DNA of 64,000 nt from Marinirhabdus sp050859505 (GTDB lineage Bacteria; Bacteroidota; Bacteroidia; Flavobacteriales; Flavobacteriaceae), in assembly GCF_050859505.1 (NCBI RefSeq), contig NZ_CP193934.1, forward strand, positions 1 to 64,000, in the 5' to 3' direction. Shown one piece after another: positions 48,080 through 56,525 of the stretch. A model generated the notes under the pieces. The model saw nothing but the letters and a program-made list of their open reading frames with translations. It was not told the origin of the DNA and did no database searches. Both the position numbers and the translations under genes were made by a program. The stretch's first letter is position 1, and each line of letters opens with the position of its first letter.

Positions 48080-48982
48080 TTACACATTAGTTAAAGTGCG
48101 CTTTTTTCTATTCAATCTATTTTTAACAATGCCGTTGGCGATTACTGTCACTACAATGATGAGTGCACCATAATAAAATTGGGGGCTCATATTTTCGTCG
48201 TCTCCTAATATAAGGAGCGCGAGTACGATTCCATAAACGGGCTCCATATTTATGGTAAGCATTACGGTGTAGGGGCTTATCCATTTCATTACATGTACCG
48301 AAGCGATAAAAGCGTATGCCGTACAGGCCGAAGCCAATATAAATAGGTAGAGCCAGTCTGTGCTTTGTAGCTGAAAAAATTCGGCTGTAAAGCTTCCGCT
48401 GAAAGCTAAGTAAACTGTAATACACAACATTCCGAAGCCTAATTCATAAAAAGAAATTGCCGAAGCGTTGTACTTCACAGCAAATTTTCCATTAATAACC
48501 GAGAATAAAGCACCTAATAAAGATGCCGCTAAGGCAAGGAGTATTCCGTACAAATAATCACCTTCTACGTCAAAGATTACGTACAGCCCAACAACAACCA
48601 ATAGCCCAAAAAGCACTTCGTAGCTAATTATTTTTCGCTTATAAAATAATGGTTCTAACAGTGAAGTAAAAAACGCTCCGGTGGACATAATTGCCAACGT
48701 AACTGAAACATTTCCCACTTTAATGGCTCCAAAAAATGCCAACCAATGCAGTGCAATAATGAGTCCTGCCAAGGCAAATCCTGCTAGTGTTTTCTTCGGA
48801 AACTGTAAGGGTGTTTTTCTGAATTTCAGAAACAAAAGAATAAAACCTGTTGCCATTAACATTCTATACCAAACGAGCGGAATGGCTTCAATAGAAATAA
48901 GTGCGCCAAGGACGGCGGTAAATCCCCATATAAAGACTATAAAATGTAAATGGAGGTAATTAAGGAGTTTATCGTTTTGCAT
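48080..48982 (-). CDS. EamA/DMT-family transporter
   Basis: A 300-residue inner-membrane protein with ten predicted helices in two EamA repeats (for example HFIVFIWGFTAVLGALISIE and ALAASLLGALFSVINGKFAV). The drug/metabolite transporter superfamily exports or imports small metabolites; the substrate is unknown. It overlaps the end of the Lpt permease gene by 14 bases, so it is translationally linked to it. Confidence 0.9.
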   Translation of the reverse strand: MQNDKLLNYLHLHFIVFIWGFTAVLGALISIEAIPLVWYRMLMATGFILLFLKFRKTPLQFPKKTLAGFALAGLIIALHWLAFFGAIKVGNVSVTLAIMSTGAFFTSLLEPLFYKRKIISYEVLFGLLVVVGLYVIFDVEGDYLYGILLALAASLLGALFSVINGKFAVKYNASAISFYELGFGMLCITVYLAFSGSFTAEFFQLQSTDWLYLFILASACTAYAFIASVHVMKWISPYTVMLTINMEPVYGIVLALLILGDDENMSPQFYYGALIIVVTVIANGIVKNRLNRKKRTLTNV

Positions 48983-50048
48983 TTCTCAACAAATAGATAG
49001 CTAAAATAGCAAATACTATATTAGGGAACCAGGTAGCAAGAAATGGAGAGAAATCGCTTTGCTCTGCCATCGTTCCGAATATTTTATCAAAAAAGATAAA
49101 GACCATTCCTATTCCTATCCCTATAGCAAGGTTCACTCCCATCCCACCACGGCGTTTTATGGAAGAAACCGCCACTGCAATTATGGTTAAAATATAGGCT
49201 GAAACAGGAAGACTGTACCTTTTATAACGTACTACTTCGTACCTATTAATATAAGAAGAACCTCTCGCCTTTTCCCGTGCAATAAATCTGTTTAGTTCTA
49301 TTACGTTTAGAGTTTCAGCAATATAGTCTACCGGTGTAAGATCTTCCATCTCAAAATCGAATACGGTGTCGAGACGTTCTTTTCTTACAATTATATCATC
49401 ATTTTGGCCTACAATTCTTTTCCTATATTTATACAGTGAGTACGTGCTATCTTTCGAGTTGTACTTAATACGGTTGGCAGATATCTTGTAGGTCATTTCG
49501 TTACCTTTAAAATGTTCTAAGGTAAAGTTATTGCCACTTTGCTCTTTTACATTAAAGTAACTGGCGTAAATATAATCGTTGTCGTTAATCTGCCTAAATA
49601 CATTGGTTTGGTCGCGATCTTGTTTCCCCTTTTTTAAATATTCGTATTTAAACTCATTAAATCCTTTACTTGCCGTGGGGGCAAAATACATTCCTGAAGC
49701 TAAGGCAATAAGGCATACAATGGTGGCACCAATCATATACGGACGTAAAAACCTATAAAACGAAACTCCACTACTTAAAAAGGCAATGACTTCGGTATTA
49801 TTGGCTAGCTTAGAGGTAAACCAGATCACAGAAAGAAATAAAAATAACGGAAATAATAAATCGGCAAAGTAAATTGTGAAGTCTAAAAAGTATTTGGCTA
49901 CAATTGGAAAGGGTACTTCATTTTCCAAGATTTTATCAATCTTTTCAGCCAAATGCACAATAATCCCTATGGGTACAAACAACAACATCAGGAGACCAAA
50001 TGTTCCCAGATATTTCTTTAATATGTATTTATCTAAAATGCTGAGCAT
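48969..50048 (-). CDS. LptF/LptG-family lipopolysaccharide export permease
   Basis: A permease of the LptBFG ABC transporter that extracts lipopolysaccharide from the inner membrane. It has 359 residues from ATG 50048 (MLSILDKYILKKYLGTF, the usual family start), three N-terminal helices, a periplasmic jellyroll (residues about 140-260) and three C-terminal helices ending near the C-terminus. An in-frame start at 50096 is rejected because it reads through a 7-base tandem repeat into unconserved residues. LptF versus LptG cannot be decided; the partner subunit and LptB are not in the window. Confidence 0.88.
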   Translation of the reverse strand: MLSILDKYILKKYLGTFGLLMLLFVPIGIIVHLAEKIDKILENEVPFPIVAKYFLDFTIYFADLLFPLFLFLSVIWFTSKLANNTEVIAFLSSGVSFYRFLRPYMIGATIVCLIALASGMYFAPTASKGFNEFKYEYLKKGKQDRDQTNVFRQINDNDYIYASYFNVKEQSGNNFTLEHFKGNEMTYKISANRIKYNSKDSTYSLYKYRKRIVGQNDDIIVRKERLDTVFDFEMEDLTPVDYIAETLNVIELNRFIAREKARGSSYINRYEVVRYKRYSLPVSAYILTIIAVAVSSIKRRGGMGVNLAIGIGIGMVFIFFDKIFGTMAEQSDFSPFLATWFPNIVFAILAIYLLRNAKR

Positions 50049-50074
50049 AGTGAGTGGTGAGTGGTGAGTGGTGA
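50049..50074. repeat. 7-base tandem repeat against the Lpt permease start codon
   Basis: Plus strand GTGAGTG three times plus GTGA (50050-50074). On the minus strand this gives CACTCAC repeats that end one base before the ATG at 50048, the position expected for a ribosome-binding region. Confidence 0.85.
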
Positions 50075-50107
50075 TTTTTCTAAATTTCAACCACAAACTA
50101 CAAACTT

Positions 50108-51238
50108 TTATAACCTTTTATCCATTTGTTTTACCATTTTATTTTTCCAGGTTGAAAACGTACCCGCTAAAATTTGTTTTCTGGCTTCACGCATCAACCA
50201 AAGATAGAACCCTAAATTATGGATGGTGCAAATTTGCCGTGCAAGCATTTCGTTTACTGTAAATAAATGCCGAACATATGCTTTGCTATATTCTGTATCT
50301 ACCCAAGTGATAGCCATATCGTCAATCGCAGAAAAATCTGCTTCCCACTTTTTATTTTTAATATTAATGCTTCCGTGAGCGGTAAATAACATTCCGTTTC
50401 TTCCGTTTCGGGTTGGCATGACACAATCGAACATATCGATCCCTAAAGCAACATTCTCCAAAAGATTTATGGGTGTTCCTACGCCCATTAGATAACGTGG
50501 TTTTTCCTTCGGGAGTATTGCGGTTACCACCTCAGTCATCGCGTACATTTCTTCGGCAGGTTCCCCTACTGAAAGTCCGCCAATGGCATTTCCTTCAGCT
50601 CCAACAGATGCAATATATTCTGCAGATTGTTTCCGTAGATCTTTATAGGTACTTCCTTGAACTATAGGAAAAAAGGTTTGATCATATCCGTACTTTACAG
50701 GTGTTTTTTCTAAGTGTGTGATACAACGTTCCAACCAGCGATGCGTCATATGCATTGAGCGCTTTGCGTAGTTGTAATCGCAGGGATAGGGTGTGCATTC
50801 ATCGAACGCCATAATAATATCGGCACCAATGGTACGCTGTATTTCCATCACATTTTCTGGTGTGAACGTGTGATAACTCCCGTCAATATGCGACTTAAAC
50901 TTTACGCCTTCTTCTTTAATCTTCCTTCTATCTGATAGGGAGTATACCTGGTAGCCACCACTATCGGTAAGGATATTTCTATCCCAGTTCATAAATTTAT
51001 GAAGGCCTCCCGCTTTTTCCAGGATCTCTACACCTGGGCGCAGGTATAAATGGTAGGTATTTCCAAGAATAATATCCGGATTAATTTCCTCCCGTAACTC
51101 ACGTTGATGCACTCCTTTTACGGTTCCTACCGTTCCCACAGGCATAAAAATAGGAGTTTCTACAGGGCCATGATCTAGTTGAATAGTTCCAGCTCTAGCT
51201 TGCGTTTCGGAATCGGTTTTATGTAAAGTAAACTGCAT
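50108..51238 (-). CDS. tgt: tRNA-guanine (queuine) transglycosylase
   Basis: Tgt swaps guanine 34 for preQ1 in tRNAs with GUN anticodons, on the way to queuosine. The 376-residue protein has LTDSGGYQVYSLSDRRKI, the substrate-binding IMAFDECTPYP, GGLSVGEPAEEM and GIDMFDCVMPTRNGRNGM, which carries the catalytic Asp. The usual C-terminal zinc site CxCxxC is absent: the corresponding stretch is NKKWEADFSAIDDMAITWVD, although the TIHNL histidine is kept. The gene is first in the minus-strand set with the Lpt permease and transporter. Confidence 0.95.
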   Translation of the reverse strand: MQFTLHKTDSETQARAGTIQLDHGPVETPIFMPVGTVGTVKGVHQRELREEINPDIILGNTYHLYLRPGVEILEKAGGLHKFMNWDRNILTDSGGYQVYSLSDRRKIKEEGVKFKSHIDGSYHTFTPENVMEIQRTIGADIIMAFDECTPYPCDYNYAKRSMHMTHRWLERCITHLEKTPVKYGYDQTFFPIVQGSTYKDLRKQSAEYIASVGAEGNAIGGLSVGEPAEEMYAMTEVVTAILPKEKPRYLMGVGTPINLLENVALGIDMFDCVMPTRNGRNGMLFTAHGSINIKNKKWEADFSAIDDMAITWVDTEYSKAYVRHLFTVNEMLARQICTIHNLGFYLWLMREARKQILAGTFSTWKNKMVKQMDKRL

Positions 51239-51517
51239 ATAGATTTCAATCTTGAAGGTGCAAAGATACTTTTTCTAATCATGAATTACGAACGACAAAG
51301 TATGAATAATGATTTACGAGTGTTGCTGTACAAATTACGGTGTACGCGGTGCGATTTCATAGGTAAGATTTTGAAAACCATACTCATAAATTTTGAATTT
51401 AGAATCTTGAATTCCATAAGTGTTAACAAAAGCTTTAAATCGTTAATAAAAGCATTGTTTAGTCCTTTGTGCTACTTGTGAATTCAATTACTTTTGAAAC
51501 TGAAAATTAAACACACC

Positions 51518-52363
51518 ATGGCAGATATTGAAAAATTAGAAAATCTTGTTACCCAAGTCCGTAGGGACATCTTACGACAAGTACATAAAGTTAATTCTGG
51601 TCACCCAGGTGGCTCTTTAGGCTGTGCCGAATTTTTTGTAGCGCTTTACAATGACGTAATGGAGCGCAACGATGGTTTTTCTATGGATGGAAAAGGAGAA
51701 GATCTATTCTTTCTTTCCAATGGACATATTTCTCCTGTATTTTATAGTGTTTTAGCGCGATCGGGTTATTTTCCTGTTGAAGAATTAAATACGTTTAGAC
51801 TTTTAAATTCACGTTTGCAAGGGCATCCAACTACACACGAAGGATTGCCAGGTATTCGCATAGCTTCTGGATCTTTAGGACAGGGGATTTCAGTAGCTCT
51901 AGGTGCAGCAGCGACCAAAAAACTAAACAAAGACAACCACCTCATCTACGCTCTTTGTGGGGACGGAGAATTACAAGAAGGTCAGAATTGGGAAGCCATT
52001 ATGTACGCCGCTGCTAATAAAGTAGACAATTTAATTGTATCTATTGACCTTAACGGGCAGCAAATAGACGGGTCTACAGACAATGTATTGAATATGTTAA
52101 GCGTGCGCGCTAAGTTTGAAGCTTTTGGCTGGGAAGTGCTCGACATAGAAGAAGGGAACAATCTTGAAGCTGTAATAGATGGTTTACATAAAGCGAAATC
52201 TAAAACAGGGAACTACAAACCTATTTGTGTATTGTTACACACGGTAATGGGGAATGGCGTAGATTTTATGATGCATACCCACGCTTGGCACGGGAAAGCT
52301 CCTAATGATGAACAATTAGAAACGGCCCTTAAACAGAATCCTGAAACGTTAGGAGATTATTAA
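51518..52363 (+). CDS. Transketolase, N-terminal (TPP-binding) subunit
   Basis: The first half of a split transketolase, which moves two-carbon units in the pentose phosphate pathway. Its 281 residues hold HPGGSLGCAEFFVALYND, FFLSNGHISPVFYSVLA, the TPP motif CGDGELQEGQNWEAIMYAAA and DLNGQQIDGSTD. The ATG at 51518 (MADIEKLENLV) is preferred over an in-frame TTG at 51494. The second half follows after 97 bases, and the pair should form one enzyme. Confidence 0.94.
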   Translation: MADIEKLENLVTQVRRDILRQVHKVNSGHPGGSLGCAEFFVALYNDVMERNDGFSMDGKGEDLFFLSNGHISPVFYSVLARSGYFPVEELNTFRLLNSRLQGHPTTHEGLPGIRIASGSLGQGISVALGAAATKKLNKDNHLIYALCGDGELQEGQNWEAIMYAAANKVDNLIVSIDLNGQQIDGSTDNVLNMLSVRAKFEAFGWEVLDIEEGNNLEAVIDGLHKAKSKTGNYKPICVLLHTVMGNGVDFMMHTHAWHGKAPNDEQLETALKQNPETLGDY

Positions 52364-52460
52364 TCTCTCCAACACAGCTCTTCCAAAGAGACAGCAGCTT
52401 TCTACTAGTTGTAGAAATAACAATAATAATAATTCTGCGAAGCAGAATAAGAGAAAATAG

Positions 52461-53414
52461 ATGAAAAAATATACAGACACAGGCAAAAAAGATACACGTT
52501 CCGGTTTTGGAGATGGATTGACAGAACTTGGAAAATTAAACGAAAACGTGGTAGCGCTTTGTGCCGACCTTACGGGTTCGTTAAAGATGGACGATTTTAA
52601 GGAAAACCATCCAGAGCGTTTCTTTCAAGTAGGAATTGCTGAAGCCAATATGATTGGTATGGCAGCTGGAATGACTATTGGAGGAAAGATTCCATTTACG
52701 GGAACTTTTGCCAATTTCTCTACGGGCCGTGTGTATGATCAAATACGTCAAAGTGTTGCCTATAGTGGTAAAAATGTAAAAATTTGTGCATCTCACGCAG
52801 GAGTTACGTTGGGTGAAGATGGGGCAACACACCAGATTTTAGAGGATATTGGGCTTATGAAAATGCTACCTGGAATGACAGTAATTAATACCTGTGATTA
52901 CAACCAGACCAAAGCTGCCACACTAGCCATTGCTAACCATAAGGGACCTGTCTACCTTCGCTTTGGAAGGCCTAAAGTTGCTAATTTTACGGAAGAAAAC
53001 GGTACGTTTGAAATTGGGAAAGCTGTAAAATTACAAGAAGGAACCGATGTAACTATTGTTGCTACTGGTCACTTAGTTTGGGAAGCGCTTCTAGCAGCCG
53101 AAACCCTACACGAACAGGGAATTTCAGCAGAGGTCATAAATATACATACCATTAAACCTTTGGACGACGAAGCTATTATTGCTTCAGCTAAAAAAACAGG
53201 ATGTGTTGTGACCGCAGAAGAGCACAATTACTTAGGAGGTCTAGGAGAGAGTGTCGCCAGAGTTTTGGCCTCAAACCACCCTACTCCACAAGAATTTGTT
53301 GCTACCCAGGATACCTTTGGAGAATCTGGAACACCAGAACAATTAATGGACAAATATGGCCTTAATGCTGATGCAATTGTAAAAGCTTCAAAAAAGGTTA
53401 TTCGTAGAAAATAA
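52461..53414 (+). CDS. Transketolase, C-terminal subunit
   Basis: The second half of the split transketolase, 317 residues. It carries the pyrimidine-binding domain (VALCADLTGSLKMDDFKENH, FFQVGIAEANMIGMAAGMTI, with the catalytic Glu in GIAEANM) and the C-terminal domain (VTAEEHNYLGGLGESVARVL). It works with the N-terminal subunit just upstream to form the TPP site. Related 1-deoxyxylulose-5-phosphate synthase is one polypeptide, so confusion is unlikely. Confidence 0.94.
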   Translation: MKKYTDTGKKDTRSGFGDGLTELGKLNENVVALCADLTGSLKMDDFKENHPERFFQVGIAEANMIGMAAGMTIGGKIPFTGTFANFSTGRVYDQIRQSVAYSGKNVKICASHAGVTLGEDGATHQILEDIGLMKMLPGMTVINTCDYNQTKAATLAIANHKGPVYLRFGRPKVANFTEENGTFEIGKAVKLQEGTDVTIVATGHLVWEALLAAETLHEQGISAEVINIHTIKPLDDEAIIASAKKTGCVVTAEEHNYLGGLGESVARVLASNHPTPQEFVATQDTFGESGTPEQLMDKYGLNADAIVKASKKVIRRK

Positions 53415-53498
53415 ACGTATAGGTGCTTAACGTTTATTGAATTCTAACTTTTGTACCAAAACGAATTTGAAATTTATTTTATATTTGTTATACAAAAC

Positions 53499-53537
53499 AA
53501 AAAATGCCTAGATAGTATCTAGGCATTTTTTATATAA
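53499..53537. terminator. Bidirectional terminator between transketolase and FKBP genes
   Basis: AAAATGCCTAGATA / TATCTAGGCATTTT with A/T tracts on both sides. Confidence 0.92.
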
Positions 53538-53551
53538 AGTAGCGTATGTGA

Positions 53552-54493
53552 TTAACTATCGCTATCTAAATAATCTGGAATTCCATCATTATCTACGTCT
53601 GGGAAAGTTATGGTACCGTCTGAGTTAACTATAATTTCTTCGCTTGTAGGTCTTCCATCACCATCATCGTCTGCGTCACTAAAATTGGGGTTTCCGTTAG
53701 CGTCAGTATCATCATCTTCTTCAAGGCCATTATTGTTAACGTCTTCCATAAAAGAAGGTACTCCATCATTATCTTGATCTCCTATTTCAGACTCGTACAG
53801 TTGAAATGTAAAAATGAGCTGAGAATACAAAGGAATATTTGAGGTAGGTGGTGGGTTTACGTAATAGCCAAGACCAGCTTGCATAAATACAGCACCCGCA
53901 CCAAAGTTTTCGAACGATACGGTTCCATCTGGATTTGTAACAAAGCCTGAAGACGTCTTAAATTCTATTAAGGCATCTTGCAGTCCATTTACAATTCCCG
54001 TCATATCAAACGATACAGGCACAGAGGATGCGTCGAACAACTTCGTATAAGGTCTTTCACTTTCTTCAAGGTTAATATACGTACCCTGGTAATTTATTGT
54101 GGCTAAATCTGGAAAATTAGGTTTTTCGCCAGCTCCTTCCAGAACATCCAAATAATAAAGTTTATAAGTTACTCCTTCCGTAACACGGTCTTTTACCGTC
54201 TTAGAAGACACTTGCCTCATTAATGGAATTTTATCTGAATTATCTCCGGCAATCGTATCAAAGGTAATTTGAAAGTTGAAATCGGCTGGAGGGTTTTCAA
54301 ACGCTTCGTAATTATAAAAATGTGTTTCCAAATACTCTTCTATAATAAGAGTACTTAAAGGAGCTTCTTCACCTCTATCTCTTGCAGGCACAAAATTGGG
54401 ATCTACACTATCGTCGTCTTTTTTACAACCATATGTAATAGACAGTACCAATAATAAAAGGGGGAGTATTTTCTTCATATTTTTCATCATCAC
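53552..54493 (-). CDS. FKBP-type peptidyl-prolyl isomerase lipoprotein with Asp-rich repeats
   Basis: A 313-residue exported lipoprotein: signal KKILPLLLLVLSITYGC, a spacer, an FKBP_C domain (about residues 110-225: LATINYQGTYINLEESERPY, FDASSVPVSFDMTGIVNGLQ, FMQAGLGYYVNPPPTSNIPL) and a C-terminal 80 residues rich in DxDxDG motifs (DQDNDGVPSF, DDDGDGRPTS, DVDNDGIPDYLDSDS). The last part looks like thrombospondin type 3 calcium-binding repeats. FKBPs catalyse proline isomerisation and chaperone folding, here in the periplasm or at the surface. The start is one of several ATGs (54493, 54490, 54487 or 54478). Confidence 0.88.
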   Translation of the reverse strand: MMMKNMKKILPLLLLVLSITYGCKKDDDSVDPNFVPARDRGEEAPLSTLIIEEYLETHFYNYEAFENPPADFNFQITFDTIAGDNSDKIPLMRQVSSKTVKDRVTEGVTYKLYYLDVLEGAGEKPNFPDLATINYQGTYINLEESERPYTKLFDASSVPVSFDMTGIVNGLQDALIEFKTSSGFVTNPDGTVSFENFGAGAVFMQAGLGYYVNPPPTSNIPLYSQLIFTFQLYESEIGDQDNDGVPSFMEDVNNNGLEEDDDTDANGNPNFSDADDDGDGRPTSEEIIVNSDGTITFPDVDNDGIPDYLDSDS

Positions 54494-54565
54494 TTTTTGA
54501 GGTGCGCAAGATACAATTTTCCGCTATTTTTGTACACAGTTAACGTAGATTTAAGTTGTTTTTGT

Positions 54566-54943
54566 ATGAGAGTAGATAAATTTTTATGGTGTATTAGGTA
54601 TGTAAAAACACGCAGCATAGGTACCCAGGCTTGTAAAAAGGGCGCTGTTAAAATAAACGAAGCCTCTGTTAAGCCTTCTCGTGACGTATATCCTGGTGAT
54701 ACCATAGTATTTAGAAAAAATCAAATTAATTATAAAATTGAAGTCTTAGACATCCCTCCTAGCAGGGTTGGAGCTAAACTGGTAGATCTTTATAGAAAAG
54801 ACACCACGCCCAAAGAAGACTTCGAAAAAACTGAAATGTTACAATATGCAAAATCATATTATCGAAAAAAAGGGGTAGGCAGACCCACCAAAAAAGATAG
54901 ACGGGATATCGCAGATTATACTCAAAGCGACGAAGAAGAATAA
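54566..54943 (+). CDS. S4-domain RNA-binding protein (Hsp15/HslR-like)
   Basis: A 125-residue protein whose N-terminal 60 residues form an S4 RNA-binding domain: MRVDKFLWCIRYVKTRSIGT, ACKKGAVKINEASVKPSRDV, YPGDTIVFR. The tail is charged (RKKGVGRPTKKDRRDIADYT). Hsp15 binds stalled 50S subunits carrying a nascent chain. ATG 54566 opens the S4 domain and is chosen over an upstream in-frame ATG at 54497. A TATTTTTG box (54525-54532) lies upstream. Confidence 0.87.
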   Translation: MRVDKFLWCIRYVKTRSIGTQACKKGAVKINEASVKPSRDVYPGDTIVFRKNQINYKIEVLDIPPSRVGAKLVDLYRKDTTPKEDFEKTEMLQYAKSYYRKKGVGRPTKKDRRDIADYTQSDEEE

Positions 54944-54977
54944 TTTTTACTATGTATCTTTGAAAAAACCTTTTAAA

Positions 54978-55481
54978 ATGCCAAAGACTGAAACCTTCAT
55001 ATTAAATAAAACCGAAATAGACCATAAGATTAAAAGAATGGCCTATCAAATATATGAAGCAAACATATCTGAAGCTACCGTGATCATTGCAGGAATCAAG
55101 TCCAACGGCTATCTGTTAGCTGAAAAATTGAAAAAAAATTTAGAAAAAATTTCTCCTATTAAAGTGATCCTTTGCAAAGTTACTATCGACAAAACAAACC
55201 CCATTAACGCTATAACTACCAGCCTTTCTCCAGACGAATATGCAAACAAAAGTCTTGTTTTAGTAGACGATGTATTGCATTCTGGCACCACTCTTATATA
55301 TGGTGTGAAACATTTTTTGGATGTGCCTTTAAAGCAGTTTAAAACAGCCGTTCTGGTAGATAGGAATCATAAAAAGTATCCAATTAAAGCCGATTATAAA
55401 GGCATTTCACTCTCTACCTCTATTAACGAAAATGTATCTGTTATTTTCGAAAAAGGGAAAGACAGAGCGATATTAGACTAA
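54978..55481 (+). CDS. Phosphoribosyltransferase-family protein (PyrR-like fold)
   Basis: A 167-residue type I phosphoribosyltransferase. The PRPP loop is LVLVDDVLHSGTTLIYGVKH, with the acidic pair DD and the SGTT phosphate loop. The front IIAGIKSNGYLLAEKLKK also fits. Enzymes with this fold make nucleotides from bases and PRPP or, as PyrR, regulate pyrimidine genes by attenuation. No pyr gene or attenuator is nearby, so the substrate is unknown. The ATG at 54978 is preferred over TTG 54960, which lies inside the TATCTTTG box (54955-54962). It ends nine bases into the convergent aroK gene. Confidence 0.85.
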   Translation: MPKTETFILNKTEIDHKIKRMAYQIYEANISEATVIIAGIKSNGYLLAEKLKKNLEKISPIKVILCKVTIDKTNPINAITTSLSPDEYANKSLVLVDDVLHSGTTLIYGVKHFLDVPLKQFKTAVLVDRNHKKYPIKADYKGISLSTSINENVSVIFEKGKDRAILD

Positions 55482-55991
55482 TTGTAACACAATTTCTGAA
55501 ACAATCTTATCTACAGGAGCATCTGCCTGTACTTTCTTATGTGCCTGAGTGTAGTAATAGCTACGCTCAAAAATATGTTTTCGCACAAAGTCGTTGAGCA
55601 GTTCTTTTGTATCTATATGCGCTATTAGAGGTCTTTTTTTTCTTTCGGAGAACAACCTATCGGTTAACTCCTGTAGTGATGTATGTAAATATATAGATGT
55701 TAGGCTCTTATGCTCTTTTAGCAATTGCATCACATTTCCATAGCAAGGGGTACCTCCTCCCAAAGCCAAAACATAGTTTTCGTTTGCTTCAAGAAGGTCT
55801 AATAAAACTTCATATTCGGTTTTTCTGAAAAATATTTCGCCTTTCTCAAAAAAAATTTCTGAAATATTTTTTTTTGTTTTTTTTTCTATTTCCTGATCCA
55901 AATCGTAGAAAGGCATGTTGAGCACTTCAGCAAGACGCTGTCCCACAGCAGATTTACCACTACCCATATATCCTAAAAGAACTATTTTCAT
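55473..55991 (-). CDS. aroK: Shikimate kinase
   Basis: Shikimate kinase phosphorylates shikimate at C3 in the pathway to chorismate and aromatic amino acids. The P-loop LGYMGSGKSAVGQRLA is at the N-terminus, followed by YDLDQEIEKKTKKNISEIF (shikimate-binding Asp), FRKTEYEVL and LALGGGTPCYG, and the lid RKKRPLI. The length of 172 residues is typical. It overlaps the end of the phosphoribosyltransferase gene tail to tail. Confidence 0.95.
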   Translation of the reverse strand: MKIVLLGYMGSGKSAVGQRLAEVLNMPFYDLDQEIEKKTKKNISEIFFEKGEIFFRKTEYEVLLDLLEANENYVLALGGGTPCYGNVMQLLKEHKSLTSIYLHTSLQELTDRLFSERKKRPLIAHIDTKELLNDFVRKHIFERSYYYTQAHKKVQADAPVDKIVSEIVLQLV

Positions 55992-56064
55992 AGCTGTAAA
56001 ATTATTGAAATAAAAGAGAACTTCACCAAATTGAGAAGAAAGAAAATATTTCTTTTGAAATCCC

Positions 56065-56095
56065 TTGAATAATTAATTTAATGATTCTATATTTG
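56065..56095 (+). promoter_or_regulatory. Promoter of the tRNA-Lys/tRNA-Leu unit
   Basis: TTG at 56065-56067, a 20-base spacer, TATATTTG at 56088-56095, then GCACCCGC. The 16 bases from the -7 box onward are the same as in the three rRNA promoters. Confidence 0.8.
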
Positions 56096-56152
56096 CACCC
56101 GCTTAAGGGAAATAAAATTACTCTTTTTTACTCTTTTGCAACTTGAAATAAT

Positions 56153-56225
56153 GACCAGTTAGCTCAGTTGGTAGAGCACCTCCCTTTTAAGGAGGTGGTC
56201 CTGGGTTCGAGCCCCAGACTGGTCA
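56153..56225 (+). tRNA. tRNA-Lys (anticodon TTT)
   Basis: 73 bases: acceptor GACCAGT / ACTGGTC, D arm GCTC...GAGC, anticodon stem CCTCC / GGAGG with loop CTTTTAA, T-arm CTGGG TTCGAGC CCCAG, discriminator A. Confidence 0.97.
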
Positions 56226-56228
56226 CAA

Positions 56229-56260
56229 AGAGTACTGCTTTTTGCGGTACTTTTTTGTTT
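56229..56260 (+). terminator. Hairpin with T run after tRNA-Lys
   Basis: GTACTGC / GCGGTAC around TTTTT with six T, between the two tRNA genes. It may cause partial termination before tRNA-Leu. Confidence 0.65.
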
Positions 56261-56296
56261 CTACTCACGTCTATCTAGCTAGAGTAGCAACCATCC

Positions 56297-56379
56297 ACCC
56301 GGGTGCTGGAATTGGTAGACAGGCACGGTTGAGGGCCGTGTGCACTAGTTGCGTGTGGGTTCAAGTCCCATTCCGGGTA
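56297..56379 (+). tRNA. tRNA-Leu (anticodon GAG)
   Basis: 83 bases with the long variable arm of a leucine tRNA: acceptor ACCCGGG / TCCGGGT, anticodon stem CACGG / CCGTG with loop TTGAGGG, T-arm GTGGG TTCAAGT CCCAT, discriminator A. Confidence 0.96.
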
Positions 56380-56387
56380 CAAAACAG

Positions 56388-56419
56388 AAGTCATCTTTTA
56401 AAAGATGGCTTTTTTTATT
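56388..56419 (+). terminator. Terminator after tRNA-Leu
   Basis: AAGTCATCTTTT / AAAAGATGGCTT followed by a long T run. Confidence 0.88.
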
Positions 56420-56525
56420 TCTTATTTTTCAATCTAATTTATCGTAGCCCATTTTACAAACCTTTGAAAGAGCAGTGTTGCTTTTGTATGTAAACACTAT
56501 CTTTACAATTGCTACCCCCAATGCA

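Noticed and set aside
51494..51517. TTG start for the transketolase N-terminal subunit
   Set aside because: ATG 51518 opens the conserved sequence, and the extra eight residues look like leader sequence.
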